Assembly (NCBI GenBank): GCA_022759285.1
Contig: JAEMPM010000160.1
Location: 1-6,882, forward strand
From: Thermocrinis sp.
Lineage (GTDB): Bacteria > Aquificota > Aquificia > Aquificales > Aquificaceae
Direction: 5' to 3'
Length of the DNA: 6,882 nt
In this document: positions 1-5,608 of the stretch, one piece after another
Layout of the letters: each line of letters opens with the position of its first letter
Position numbering within the stretch: the stretch's first letter is position 1
Translations under genes and position numbers: made by a program
The notes under the pieces: generated by a model
The model's input: the letters and a program-made list of their open reading frames with translations, nothing else
What the model was told of the DNA's origin: nothing
Database searches by the model: none

Positions 1-55
1 CCCTATCCAAACAAGCAGGATTAAGCTCTGTTTCGTCCCGTAATAAACCCTCAGC
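1..55. repeat. Terminal redundancy, copy 1 (circle join)
   Basis: Bases 1-55 are repeated exactly at 6828-6882. With the uninterrupted reading frame across the join, this shows a circular molecule of 6,827 bp whose linear form carries a 55-base overlap. An exact 55-base overlap is what a k-mer assembler typically leaves on a circular contig, so the duplication is probably not present in the cell. Confidence 0.95.
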
Positions 56-520
56 TTTAAGCTTGTCTAAGAAGTCTTTCTTAGTTTTTGTATCTAAAAG
101 TCCAGCTTTATACAGTTCCACCTCTCCGTAGAACTTATCAAACTTCAGCATCTTTTCCTTGTTCAAAGCTACGAACTCAGCCAGCATTATCAAGCTCTCT
201 GGTTCTACGATAGGGTTCCATTGGTTCAAAGCCGTTCGGATTTTGAGTAAATCAATCGGTTTTGGGAAAAACTCTCTTAGCAAAGCCCAATATAGCTTTC
301 GGTCTTGAACAAACAAACCCGCCCACGCTTCGTTTACCCTCAGCTCCTTATACCCTCTAAGCAATTTGCTTAACTGAATGCTTTCGTATTCCTCAGGACA
401 TATGATTTCTCCACGAGGAAGTTCTGCTCCTTTTGGCATGAGTTTGGTATAATACGGTATAGTAGTTCTTTCGGATAGGTAAATCAAAGCTTCCTCAATT
501 AAGCTTACAAACCTCGCCAT
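1..520 (-). CDS. Unrecognised 208-aa protein, N-terminal part (continues across the circle join)
   Basis: This is the first 173 residues of a 208-residue protein; the rest is at 6721-6827. It starts at an ATG (520-518) preceded by AGGAGGT with an 8-nt spacer. It lies 24 nt after the stop of the primase-helicase gene, so it is the third gene of operon 1. The protein begins MARFVSLIEEALIYLSE and is mostly predicted helix with many aromatic residues. A Lys-rich helical stretch lies at about 120-156 and a hydrophobic, Tyr/Phe-rich segment at about 174-200. I see no signal peptide, clear transmembrane helix, metal site or nucleotide-binding motif, and I do not recognise the family. Its place behind the replication gene suggests a role in replication, copy control or maintenance, but that is inference only. 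The gene is intact once the circle is closed. Confidence 0.88.
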   Translation of the reverse strand, partial: MARFVSLIEEALIYLSERTTIPYYTKLMPKGAELPRGEIICPEEYESIQLSKLLRGYKELRVNEAWAGLFVQDRKLYWALLREFFPKPIDLLKIRTALNQWNPIVEPESLIMLAEFVALNKEKMLKFDKFYGEVELYKAGLLDTKTKKDFLDKLKAEGLLRDETELNPACLDR

Positions 521-544
521 CGTTTCTTACCTCCTTTTTTGTTT

Positions 545-3500
545 TTAAAATCTATCTATCAAATCCCGCCAAATATCATCATCGCTTAGACCCACTATAC
601 CTTTTCCGTTTCCGTTAGGATAAGGTGGTTCCGTTTTCTTTGCTCCGTTTTTGAGAATGTTTTTTGTGAATGGGTTAAACCGCTTAACTAACTCCTCCAC
701 ATAGGGAAATCCCACAAACTCAAACACCGCACCGATTTCTACCGTTCGTGGTTCTCTTTGCTTTGCTTCCTCTTGCTTGTCCGTTCCGTTTGCTTGCTCC
801 GTATCCTCTATTACGCTTTGCTTAACCACCTCGCTTATCGGAACTACTTTAGCTTTATCGTCTTGTAGTAGCTCTTCTGCTTCCTTTTGTGGTTGCTCTT
901 GGATAAGTGGTTCCTCTGGTTCGTTGATGGATTTAAGCACTTGCTTAAACACTGGCACCTTATCCAGTTCCAAAGCTTCTATAACAAGCTTTGCCCTCTC
1001 CTCGCCGTGTCTTATCTTTAGCACTTCTAACCAAATCCTCGCTTCCTCTTCTGTGAAGTCATACACCCTTGCTTTATCATTCACCGCCTCAGGAGAAGAT
1101 GTATCTACCTTACTTATACCCATTGGAATTGTGATTAAGCACGACGGAGAAAAGAGAAGTTTTGTAGCTTTTCTCTTGCTTTCTGTGTATTTCTTCCAGA
1201 AGAACTTTTTAAGAACCTCACCTACTTTGTGGCTCGGTGTGTAGCCTATCTTTTGGCAAACTTGTTTAAAGCTTAGTCCTTTAAGTTCTAAACCTTTGAC
1301 CCTTGCTTCCTCTATCTTAGAGATAAAACCGAGCACCTCTTCCACATAGTCAATGTTCTCGCCCACACGCCCGACTTGGTTCTTTGTGATTTGTTCTACT
1401 ATGAAGTCTATTATGTTTGCGAGCTTCCTGTCTATCTCTTCAGCGTTTTTGGTTGCTTGGATAAAGTAGAAGAAAAAGTGTCCAAACATAGCCATACTAA
1501 TAGCAATATGCTTCCTCAAGTCTTTAAAGCTTGCATCTCCGAGTTGTTGAATTTTCTTGTGGTTGTAAATGTTCTTTGCTACCTTTTCTATCCACCGCTT
1601 ATCTTGTTCCGCCAAGCTCTTAACATAACTTAGGATGTGTCCGTGATGGTGGTAAAGTAGCTCTATCGCTTCGTCTAAGACCTCTGCGTTATGTTTCCAG
1701 TCCGATGTTAGTTCTATCACTATAGACCGCCTGTTTAAACCTCTAAAACTTGCAAACACCTTATCAATAAGTAGGTTTTCCGTTTCGCCCGTGATAATCA
1801 CGGGAACCTCAATCGGGTTATAGGTTGCGTTGTAAGTCATTTTGCCTTGAATGTTTGTGATGTTGTAAATCAGTTCGCCAAACTTAACCTCGTCTTTCTC
1901 CGTCTTTGTGATTACTTCATCTATGCCAAATGGAGTTTTGATAAGTGGAAAGTTGTTGTTAAAGCTTGCTTGCGTGATGTTCGTAAATGAGAACAAAGCA
2001 GGGTTTCCGTATAGCCCCGCCGATAGCTTAGCCCGTATAGACTTGCCAGTCCCCGTATCGCCTACAAAGATAAGCACTGGGTTAATGTTTGGTCTAATAC
2101 CGCTATCTTCTAAGAGTTGCCTACCTATCCAGCTTAGATAATGAGCAATGGCAAAATGTAAAGGTGGGTCATCAATGCTAAACAGCTTCCTGTAAATATC
2201 TTTGAATGCTTCTAAGTCTCCTTTCACAGATGGGATAAACCACTCGGTATTTTTATCTAACTCTTTGCCGTAGAAAATGAAAGCTAACTCTTTGCGTGTG
2301 TATTTACCATCTCCTCCGACCGCTATATCCCACCTACCGTCTGTGTATCTGTAGCCTAAAAAGTCAATCTTTACGCCCCGCTTTTCCTTAACCCGTTCTA
2401 TGTAATACGCCAAAAACCGCCTTGCTTCCTTAACCTTATCAGGATTGATAAAGCCAAAGGACTTAACCAGTTCTGGTGATGGCATGTAAGTATCTTTGCG
2501 TCTTTCAATCTTTCTGATGTATGTTCTGTTATGCTTGTCCGTGATTTCTACATATTCGTTTTCTTCATCGCCTACGAAATAATGCGTCCGTATCTTGAAG
2601 TATGGTAGAACTCTAACACCGAACCCATCACCATTAACATAATACCAGCCGTCTTCTCGCAGTTCCCAGTCTTTCAATGGCAAATCTTCTAAGCTTTCTT
2701 TCTTCAAAGCATCAAAGATAAAGTGTCCAAAGATGTTGCCGTCTTTATCCACTTTCTTATACGGACATGCTTCGCAAATCTTCTTAAACTCTCTTCTGAT
2801 GTTCGCATAGATGTAGCTACACCCCATAGGTCTTAGCTTGTCCGATTGTTTTTTAATAGCATAGTCAAGGTGGTAATTTGCAGTGTTTCGGTCATAGGAT
2901 GGGTGCTTCCTACTCTTTGCGTGATATTCCTCTCTTAGCTTCTGTGCTTCCTCTGGAGTGTCCGCATAAAGTATTTTGATTGCGTAGTATGTGGTCATGA
3001 TAAACCACTCTTCATAACTGTGAGTTTCCCACGCTTCGTCCAATGCTTCTAAAACTTTGCATTTGCTAAGCAAGGAGTAGAAAGTTTCTTTAGGAATATC
3101 TCGGATGGTGTATGGTGCAAACTTATTCTCTTCGTAGAACTTGTCCGTTATCTCTTCCAGTGTGCGTGGTTTTCCGTTCTCTTTTTGCTTTTCCTCTTTT
3201 GATGTTTTGATTAAGTGCTTAAATGCTTCGTAGAACTTGGATAAGGTGTATGGTTCCTCTATGAGATAAGCAGGTAGCCGTTCGCTAACAAATCTGGTAG
3301 CTATCATATTGACCAAGCTACTTGCGTTTAAGTCCAGTTTTTCCTCAAGAGATTTCAAATAAGGTGGAATGTTGTTGGTCAGAAGTTCAAAGACTATGAA
3401 GTGTAGAAAAGCTTTCTCGTCCTTTACCGTGCTAAAGTTGTTATATCTTTCTTTGTAAAGCTCGTATTCGTCCCGCAGGATAAACTCATCAAACACATAG

Positions 3501-3925
3501 ATAAGGTGCCAGCCCTTATTAGACCGCTTAATGATGTTTGGTTTAAGTGGTAGCTTGTCTATCAAGCTTAGGATATGCTCCTCTGGGTAAAGAAAGTCAA
3601 TATCAAACCGCCACGCTTTGATTTTGTCCCAGTAATCCCGCCGTTGCGTTATAACTCCGTTCTCTTGTGGTCTGAAATATGCAAAGAAAAATCTCAGCTT
3701 CTCCAGATAAGGAGTGGTGTTAAGGAGTTGTCTTAGCTCCTCTGGTTTAAAGAAAACTTCACTAAACAGCTTATCTATTGTGAAAACTCTACTCGGAATA
3801 TCGCTTACGACCTTCTCATCATCAAGAACCACTACATTTGAAGACAGCTTGACTAAATCATCGTGATGTTCTATAATACCGATAAGGTCAAGCAGTTCGT
3901 AGTTGTCTATTGCCCTTCCTATCAT
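545..3925 (-). CDS. Replication protein: AEP-type primase fused to a DUF927-like P-loop helicase
   Basis: This 1126-aa protein probably primes and unwinds DNA at the plasmid origin. The N-terminal part (about 80-215) has the archaeo-eukaryotic primase signature: metal-binding D108-I-D110, then S135-N-K-G-W-H140, then D198 with R211. Three cysteines (C369, C384, C387), perhaps with C289 or H401, could bind zinc or an iron-sulphur cluster. The helicase part (about 515-770) has Walker A GDTGTGKS (622-629), Walker B FGIDE (666-670), a sensor-like VIITGE (709-714) and candidate arginine fingers R728 and R732-R733. Its order of motifs resembles DUF927 ATPases of plasmids and phages. A winged-helix-like segment follows at about 880-935. 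The last ~190 residues include an acidic, Gln/Glu-rich stretch (about 1000-1060) and a Gly/Asn/Pro-rich one (about 1100-1110). The start ATG has GGAGGT 6 nt upstream and overlaps the preceding stop as ATGA. All key residues are intact. Confidence 0.93.
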   Translation of the reverse strand: MIGRAIDNYELLDLIGIIEHHDDLVKLSSNVVVLDDEKVVSDIPSRVFTIDKLFSEVFFKPEELRQLLNTTPYLEKLRFFFAYFRPQENGVITQRRDYWDKIKAWRFDIDFLYPEEHILSLIDKLPLKPNIIKRSNKGWHLIYVFDEFILRDEYELYKERYNNFSTVKDEKAFLHFIVFELLTNNIPPYLKSLEEKLDLNASSLVNMIATRFVSERLPAYLIEEPYTLSKFYEAFKHLIKTSKEEKQKENGKPRTLEEITDKFYEENKFAPYTIRDIPKETFYSLLSKCKVLEALDEAWETHSYEEWFIMTTYYAIKILYADTPEEAQKLREEYHAKSRKHPSYDRNTANYHLDYAIKKQSDKLRPMGCSYIYANIRREFKKICEACPYKKVDKDGNIFGHFIFDALKKESLEDLPLKDWELREDGWYYVNGDGFGVRVLPYFKIRTHYFVGDEENEYVEITDKHNRTYIRKIERRKDTYMPSPELVKSFGFINPDKVKEARRFLAYYIERVKEKRGVKIDFLGYRYTDGRWDIAVGGDGKYTRKELAFIFYGKELDKNTEWFIPSVKGDLEAFKDIYRKLFSIDDPPLHFAIAHYLSWIGRQLLEDSGIRPNINPVLIFVGDTGTGKSIRAKLSAGLYGNPALFSFTNITQASFNNNFPLIKTPFGIDEVITKTEKDEVKFGELIYNITNIQGKMTYNATYNPIEVPVIITGETENLLIDKVFASFRGLNRRSIVIELTSDWKHNAEVLDEAIELLYHHHGHILSYVKSLAEQDKRWIEKVAKNIYNHKKIQQLGDASFKDLRKHIAISMAMFGHFFFYFIQATKNAEEIDRKLANIIDFIVEQITKNQVGRVGENIDYVEEVLGFISKIEEARVKGLELKGLSFKQVCQKIGYTPSHKVGEVLKKFFWKKYTESKRKATKLLFSPSCLITIPMGISKVDTSSPEAVNDKARVYDFTEEEARIWLEVLKIRHGEERAKLVIEALELDKVPVFKQVLKSINEPEEPLIQEQPQKEAEELLQDDKAKVVPISEVVKQSVIEDTEQANGTDKQEEAKQREPRTVEIGAVFEFVGFPYVEELVKRFNPFTKNILKNGAKKTEPPYPNGNGKGIVGLSDDDIWRDLIDRF

Positions 3926-4296
3926 AGCTCCACCTCCGCCCTCTTTTCTAATAACAATTGATTAACCATATACTGAGCTTTTTTCTTCAAAGCCTTTGGC
4001 ATCCTATTCCACTTCTCATGAACCTCTTTCTCCACATAAAAGCCTTTCTTATTGCCTTTCGCTTGTGTGTAATACTCTTCCACCGCATCCTTAGGTAGCT
4101 TGTTTAAATCCTTCCAGTCCATACCCACGACTTGGGAAATAACTTCTTTAGCATATGAAGATAACAGGTCTCCAAAAGCCTTAACTAAGTCTGGCAGGAT
4201 ATGGACATAGACTTGGTAATACCTACGAATAGGTTTGGTTTGACGGTCTAATCTTGTAGAACCGCTACGCCTTGCATAAATTTTCTTTACACCCAT
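3922..4296 (-). CDS. Small basic protein, possible ribbon-helix-helix copy-control regulator (124 aa)
   Basis: This is the first gene of operon 1, directly before the primase-helicase, and its stop overlaps that gene's start as ATGA, so the two are probably translationally coupled. The open frame extends up to 4437, but I place the start at the ATG at 4296-4294. It has AGGAGG 7 nt upstream, and the upstream extension crosses the leader hairpin and the promoter. The protein has a basic N-terminal tail (MGVKKIYARRSGSTRLDR). A short beta-like strand then leads into two helices (YQVYVHILPDLVKAFGDLL, then KEVISQVV, about residues 27-57), which resembles a ribbon-helix-helix fold. A Lys-rich helical C-terminus follows. 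The turn between the two helices looks short for that family, so the fold is tentative. By analogy with cop-rep operons it could repress its own promoter through the palindrome at 4355-4366. Confidence 0.85.
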   Translation of the reverse strand: MGVKKIYARRSGSTRLDRQTKPIRRYYQVYVHILPDLVKAFGDLLSSYAKEVISQVVGMDWKDLNKLPKDAVEEYYTQAKGNKKGFYVEKEVHEKWNRMPKALKKKAQYMVNQLLLEKRAEVEL

Positions 4297-4303
4297 CTTT
4301 GTT

Positions 4304-4309
4304 CCTCCT
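4304..4309 (-). promoter_or_regulatory. Ribosome binding site deciding the start at 4296
   Basis: AGGAGG on the minus strand, 7 nt before ATG 4296-4294. The alternative upstream ATG at 4437 has no comparable site and lies upstream of the mapped promoter. Confidence 0.85.
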
Positions 4310-4321
4310 TTTAAAGTTTTT

Positions 4322-4350
4322 GCTACCGCAGGTGTTAAGCCTGTGGTAGC
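4322..4350. promoter_or_regulatory. Leader hairpin of operon 1
   Basis: Arms GCTACCGCAGG (4322-4332) and CCTGTGGTAGC (4340-4350) pair over 11 positions around a 7-nt loop. The single imperfect pair (4328/4344) is a G-U wobble in plus-strand RNA and a C-A mismatch in minus-strand RNA. The hairpin lies in the 5' leader of operon 1, between its promoter and the start at 4296, and also just upstream of the divergent plus-strand gene. No U-tract follows in either direction, so it is not a plain terminator. An operator or an mRNA control element is possible. Confidence 0.6.
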
Positions 4351-4354
4351 TTGT

Positions 4355-4366
4355 GTTAAATTTAAC
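4355..4366. promoter_or_regulatory. 12-bp perfect palindrome overlapping the operon 1 -10 box (candidate operator)
   Basis: GTTAAATTTAAC is a perfect palindrome. It covers the proposed -10 hexamer of operon 1 and ends 2 nt before the start codon of the divergent gene, so a dimeric protein bound here could control both. The 124-aa protein is the natural candidate. This is inference from position and symmetry. Confidence 0.45.
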
Positions 4367-4386
4367 TCATGGATATGAAAAATCAA
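4359..4386 (-). promoter_or_regulatory. Sigma70-type promoter of operon 1
   Basis: On the minus strand, -35 TTGATT (4386-4381), a 16-nt spacer and -10 TAAATT (4364-4359). Transcription would start near 4352, leaving a leader of about 55 nt that holds the hairpin and the ribosome binding site of the 124-aa gene. The promoter overlaps the first codons of the plus-strand gene at 4369. Confidence 0.6.
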
Positions 4387-4656
4387 GTGGAAAATATAGA
4401 AATGTGGATTAAGCAAACAAAAACAGCAATAAAGCACGCATCCAGCATAACAGATTTCAAAAAGATTGAACTAATGCTTTTCCATCTGAAATCACAGCCA
4501 CGCCCAGCATCCAATAGCAAGTGGGTTAAGGAGTATCTGGAAATAAAACAGCTTGAAGTGATGTATCTAAAAAGGTTGTTTGAGTTTCTCCAATCCATAA
4601 ACCCGCCACAGGAACCACAGGATAAGGTGGAAAGAGTGAAAGTTGTTATGTTTTAA
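4369..4656 (+). CDS. Unrecognised small helical protein, divergent from operon 1 (95 aa)
   Basis: This is the only convincing plus-strand gene. The 95-residue product is Lys/Glu/Gln-rich and predicted helical over most of its length (IEMWIKQTKTAIKHA, then WVKEYLEIKQLEVMYLKRLF), with a Pro/Gln hinge near residues 79-84 and a short basic-hydrophobic end (VERVKVVMF). Its composition and codon choice resemble those of the minus-strand proteins, while the reverse frames here do not look protein-like. I recognise no family. There is no Shine-Dalgarno site before ATG 4369 or ATG 4375. A TTAAAT at 4356-4361 could act as a -10 box for a leaderless transcript beginning at or next to the ATG, although no -35 is evident. 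The later ATG at 4402 is another possible start. The gene ends 54 bp before the first origin repeat. A regulatory or DNA-binding role is possible but unsupported. Confidence 0.68.
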   Translation: MDMKNQVENIEMWIKQTKTAIKHASSITDFKKIELMLFHLKSQPRPASNSKWVKEYLEIKQLEVMYLKRLFEFLQSINPPQEPQDKVERVKVVMF

Positions 4657-4710
4657 CCAGCACCGCACAGAACCCGCATCGCATAGCCCCGCCACCTACC
4701 ACACCACCAA

Positions 4711-4747
4711 ACGGAAAACGGAACGAAAAACGGAATAAAAAACGGAA
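4711..4747 (+). repeat. Iteron group 1, four ACGGAA direct copies
   Basis: Copies start at 4711, 4718, 4730 and 4742 with spacings of 7, 12 and 12 bp. They are separated by A-runs, and a degenerate ACGAAA lies at 4723-4728. Confidence 0.8.
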
Positions 4748-4787
4748 AACGCCAAAGCCTTGTGTATCAATGGTTTAACGCTTCTCA

Positions 4788-4930
4788 TTCCGTTTTTTCC
4801 GTTTTTTCCGTTTGGTTCCGACCCACTCACACATACCCACACCCAGCCCGCACGCACCCGCTCCTCTGACCCGCCCAGCCTAAAAACATAGACCCTTTTC
4901 TCTTAAACGGAAAAAACGGAAAAAACGGAA
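4788..4930. repeat. 26-bp perfect inverted repeat made of 9-bp iterons (arms 4788-4813 and 4905-4930)
   Basis: Each arm holds three hexamers at exactly 9-bp spacing (TTCCGTTTT-type units on the left, ACGGAAAAA-type on the right). The arms are perfect reverse complements over 26 bp and enclose a 91-bp core. The core is C-rich on the plus strand and holds a degenerate copy, TTCCGA, at 4816-4821. The arms could form a cruciform or place two sets of Rep protein facing each other across the core. Confidence 0.9.
4836..4859 (-). other. G-quadruplex motif at the origin centre
   Basis: On the minus strand four GGG runs (4859-4857, 4849-4847, 4844-4842, 4838-4836) are separated by loops of 7, 2 and 3 nt, which fits the standard G3+N1-7 rule. 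The motif lies within the 91-bp core of the inverted repeat and ends at its centre of symmetry. Folding in vivo is unknown. Confidence 0.6.
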
Positions 4931-4957
4931 AAGTTATTGATAGACAAAGGGTTCGTT

Positions 4958-5001
4958 ATTCCGTTTGTATTCCGTTTGTATTCCGTTTGTATTCCGTTTC
5001 G
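4958..5001 (+). repeat. Iteron group 4, four tandem 11-bp units
   Basis: ATTCCGTTTGT is repeated head to tail at 4958-4968, 4969-4979 and 4980-4990. A fourth unit at 4991-5001 ends differently (ATTCCGTTTCG). The 11-bp period is close to one helical turn, so bound proteins would line up on one face of the DNA. Confidence 0.92.
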
Positions 5002-5016
5002 TTCGCTAAAACGGAA

Positions 5017-5198
5017 AAAGCATAGGTGGGTTGGGGTTTCCTTTCACTCCGCCTTATCTCTTTAGCTTTGCACAGAACATAAAACCGCACTACGCCCGCA
5101 TAACACAGGAACCGCACGGTGATATTTTCGCCAGTGGTAGTTTGCTTTGCGTGGTTATGGTTTGATGGTTTAGTGGTTTGTGATGGTTCCTTATCTAT
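5017..5198. other. Gene-free spacer between origin and operon 2, with reversed base skew
   Basis: I see no gene here. The region holds CACAGGAACC followed by GCAC (5104-5117), one of the dispersed short repeats. A G/T-rich stretch on the plus strand (5131-5190 has 21 G and 6 C) contains several TGGTT words. This is the opposite of the C-over-G bias seen in the other non-coding region. No terminator with a U-tract is visible. Confidence 0.6.
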
Positions 5199-5249
5199 TG
5201 TGGTTATGATAGACCCGCAGGAACCCGCACGGTTCCTACGGTTTGATGT
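5199..5249. repeat. ~53-bp direct repeat, copy 1, with 11-bp hairpin (5215-5241)
   Basis: The segment starts TGTGGTTATGATAGAC and matches 5551-5605 apart from a small insertion and single changes. It contains arms CCGCAGGAACC (5215-5225) and GGTTCCTACGG (5231-5241) around the loop CGCAC. The single imperfect pair is a G-U wobble in minus-strand RNA and an A-C mismatch in plus-strand RNA, so the fold favours the minus transcript. The hairpin begins 8 nt after the stop of the 94-aa gene. No U-tract follows, so it is an RNA-end, processing or protein-binding element rather than a standard terminator. Confidence 0.85.
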
Positions 5250-5534
5250 TTATATGTAGTAATCGTAAAAGGTATCGCTTTCGCCTTCGTCCTCTTCGTA
5301 TCTGTAGGTGTTATCATCATCTAAGAACTCTTTTAAAGCTTTTCTTAACCGCCTCGCCTTCTCTAACTCGTAAGCCCATAATCGCATAGTGTCCAGTAAA
5401 GCTCCCACGAACCGCCTTCTCTCTTGCTCCGTAGCCGTGTTTAGCATAGTGATTAGCTCTTGCTTTATCTCTTCCACTTTATCCGCTTCCTCTTTCATTA
5501 TTGCTATCATTAGCCTATGGAACTTCTCTCTCAT
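5250..5534 (-). CDS. Unrecognised helical protein with acidic tail (94 aa)
   Basis: This is the second gene of operon 2. It starts at ATG 5534-5532 with AGGAGGT 6 nt upstream, inside the same AGGAGGTGGAGC leader used by two other genes here. Residues 1-70 are almost entirely predicted helix, rich in Lys, Arg and Glu, and could form a helical hairpin or coiled coil (VEEIKQELITMLNTA, then RRRFVGALLDTMRLWAYELEKARRLRKALKEF). From about residue 72 the chain is acidic and Tyr-rich (about 72-94: DDDNTYRYEEDEGESD, ending YDYYI) and probably unstructured. I do not recognise a family. Such acidic tails can contact basic proteins or mimic DNA, but nothing here proves it. It follows the SSB-tailed gene after 74 bp, with one copy of the hairpin repeat between them, and a second copy lies just past its stop. 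Confidence 0.85.
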   Translation of the reverse strand: MREKFHRLMIAIMKEEADKVEEIKQELITMLNTATEQERRRFVGALLDTMRLWAYELEKARRLRKALKEFLDDDNTYRYEEDEGESDTFYDYYI

Positions 5535-5550
5535 TGCTCCACCTCCTCTA

Positions 5551-5605
5551 TGTGGTTATGATAGACCGCCCCGCAGGAACCAGCACGGTTCCTACGGTTT
5601 GGTGT
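5551..5605. repeat. ~53-bp direct repeat, copy 2, with 11-bp hairpin (5571-5597)
   Basis: This is the second copy of the segment at 5199-5249, lying between the two genes of operon 2. Arms CCGCAGGAACC (5571-5581) and GGTTCCTACGG (5587-5597) flank the loop AGCAC. The loop base and flanks vary between copies while both arms are identical, which suggests the stem is under selection. On the minus transcript it lies 11 nt after the stop of the 118-aa gene and upstream of the next ribosome binding site. It could tune expression between the two genes. Confidence 0.85.
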
Positions 5606-5608
5606 GGT

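Larger units (their letters stand above)
4711..5016. other. Putative replication origin: mirror-symmetric iteron cluster
   Basis: Fifteen exact copies of the hexamer ACGGAA/TTCCGT lie within 306 bp. Reading along the plus strand they form five groups. Four ACGGAA start at 4711, 4718, 4730 and 4742. Three TTCCGT start at 4788, 4797 and 4806. Three ACGGAA start at 4907, 4916 and 4925. Four TTCCGT start at 4959, 4970, 4981 and 4992. A single ACGGAA starts at 5011. The inner groups mirror each other exactly around about 4859 and the outer groups approximately. Iteron clusters like this usually bind a plasmid Rep protein, here presumably the primase-helicase or the 124-aa protein. The A/T-richer stretch 4931-4960 could be an unwinding site. 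No good DnaA box is visible, and the region has no gene. Confidence 0.75.

Noticed and set aside
1..55. Terminal direct repeat as a viral long terminal repeat or transposon target duplication
   Set aside because: It lies inside a coding frame that continues perfectly when the two ends are merged, so an assembly overlap of a circle explains it fully.
604..789. Four TTCCGT hexamers (604, 610, 629, 784) near the 3' end of the primase-helicase gene as a second iteron site
   Set aside because: They are irregularly spaced and most follow from Asn-Gly codons (AAC GGA) in the protein; the hexamer also occurs singly elsewhere in the gene.
777..1244. Long plus-strand open frame (155 codons) inside the primase-helicase gene
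   Set aside because: Ser/Leu/Cys-rich shadow of the minus-strand gene, with no ribosome binding site and no protein-like motifs. The frames at 1376-1633 and 1908-2141 are shadows for the same reason.
4383..4598. Minus-strand frame opposite the 95-aa gene
   Set aside because: Its Cys/Ser/Ile-rich translation looks like an antisense shadow; the plus-strand frame has the normal Lys/Glu-rich composition and no ribosome binding site supports the minus frame.
5215..5597. The two hairpins as rho-independent terminators
   Set aside because: Neither stem is followed by a run of U in either direction; the minus-strand continuation reads GGTCTATC or GGGCGGTC.
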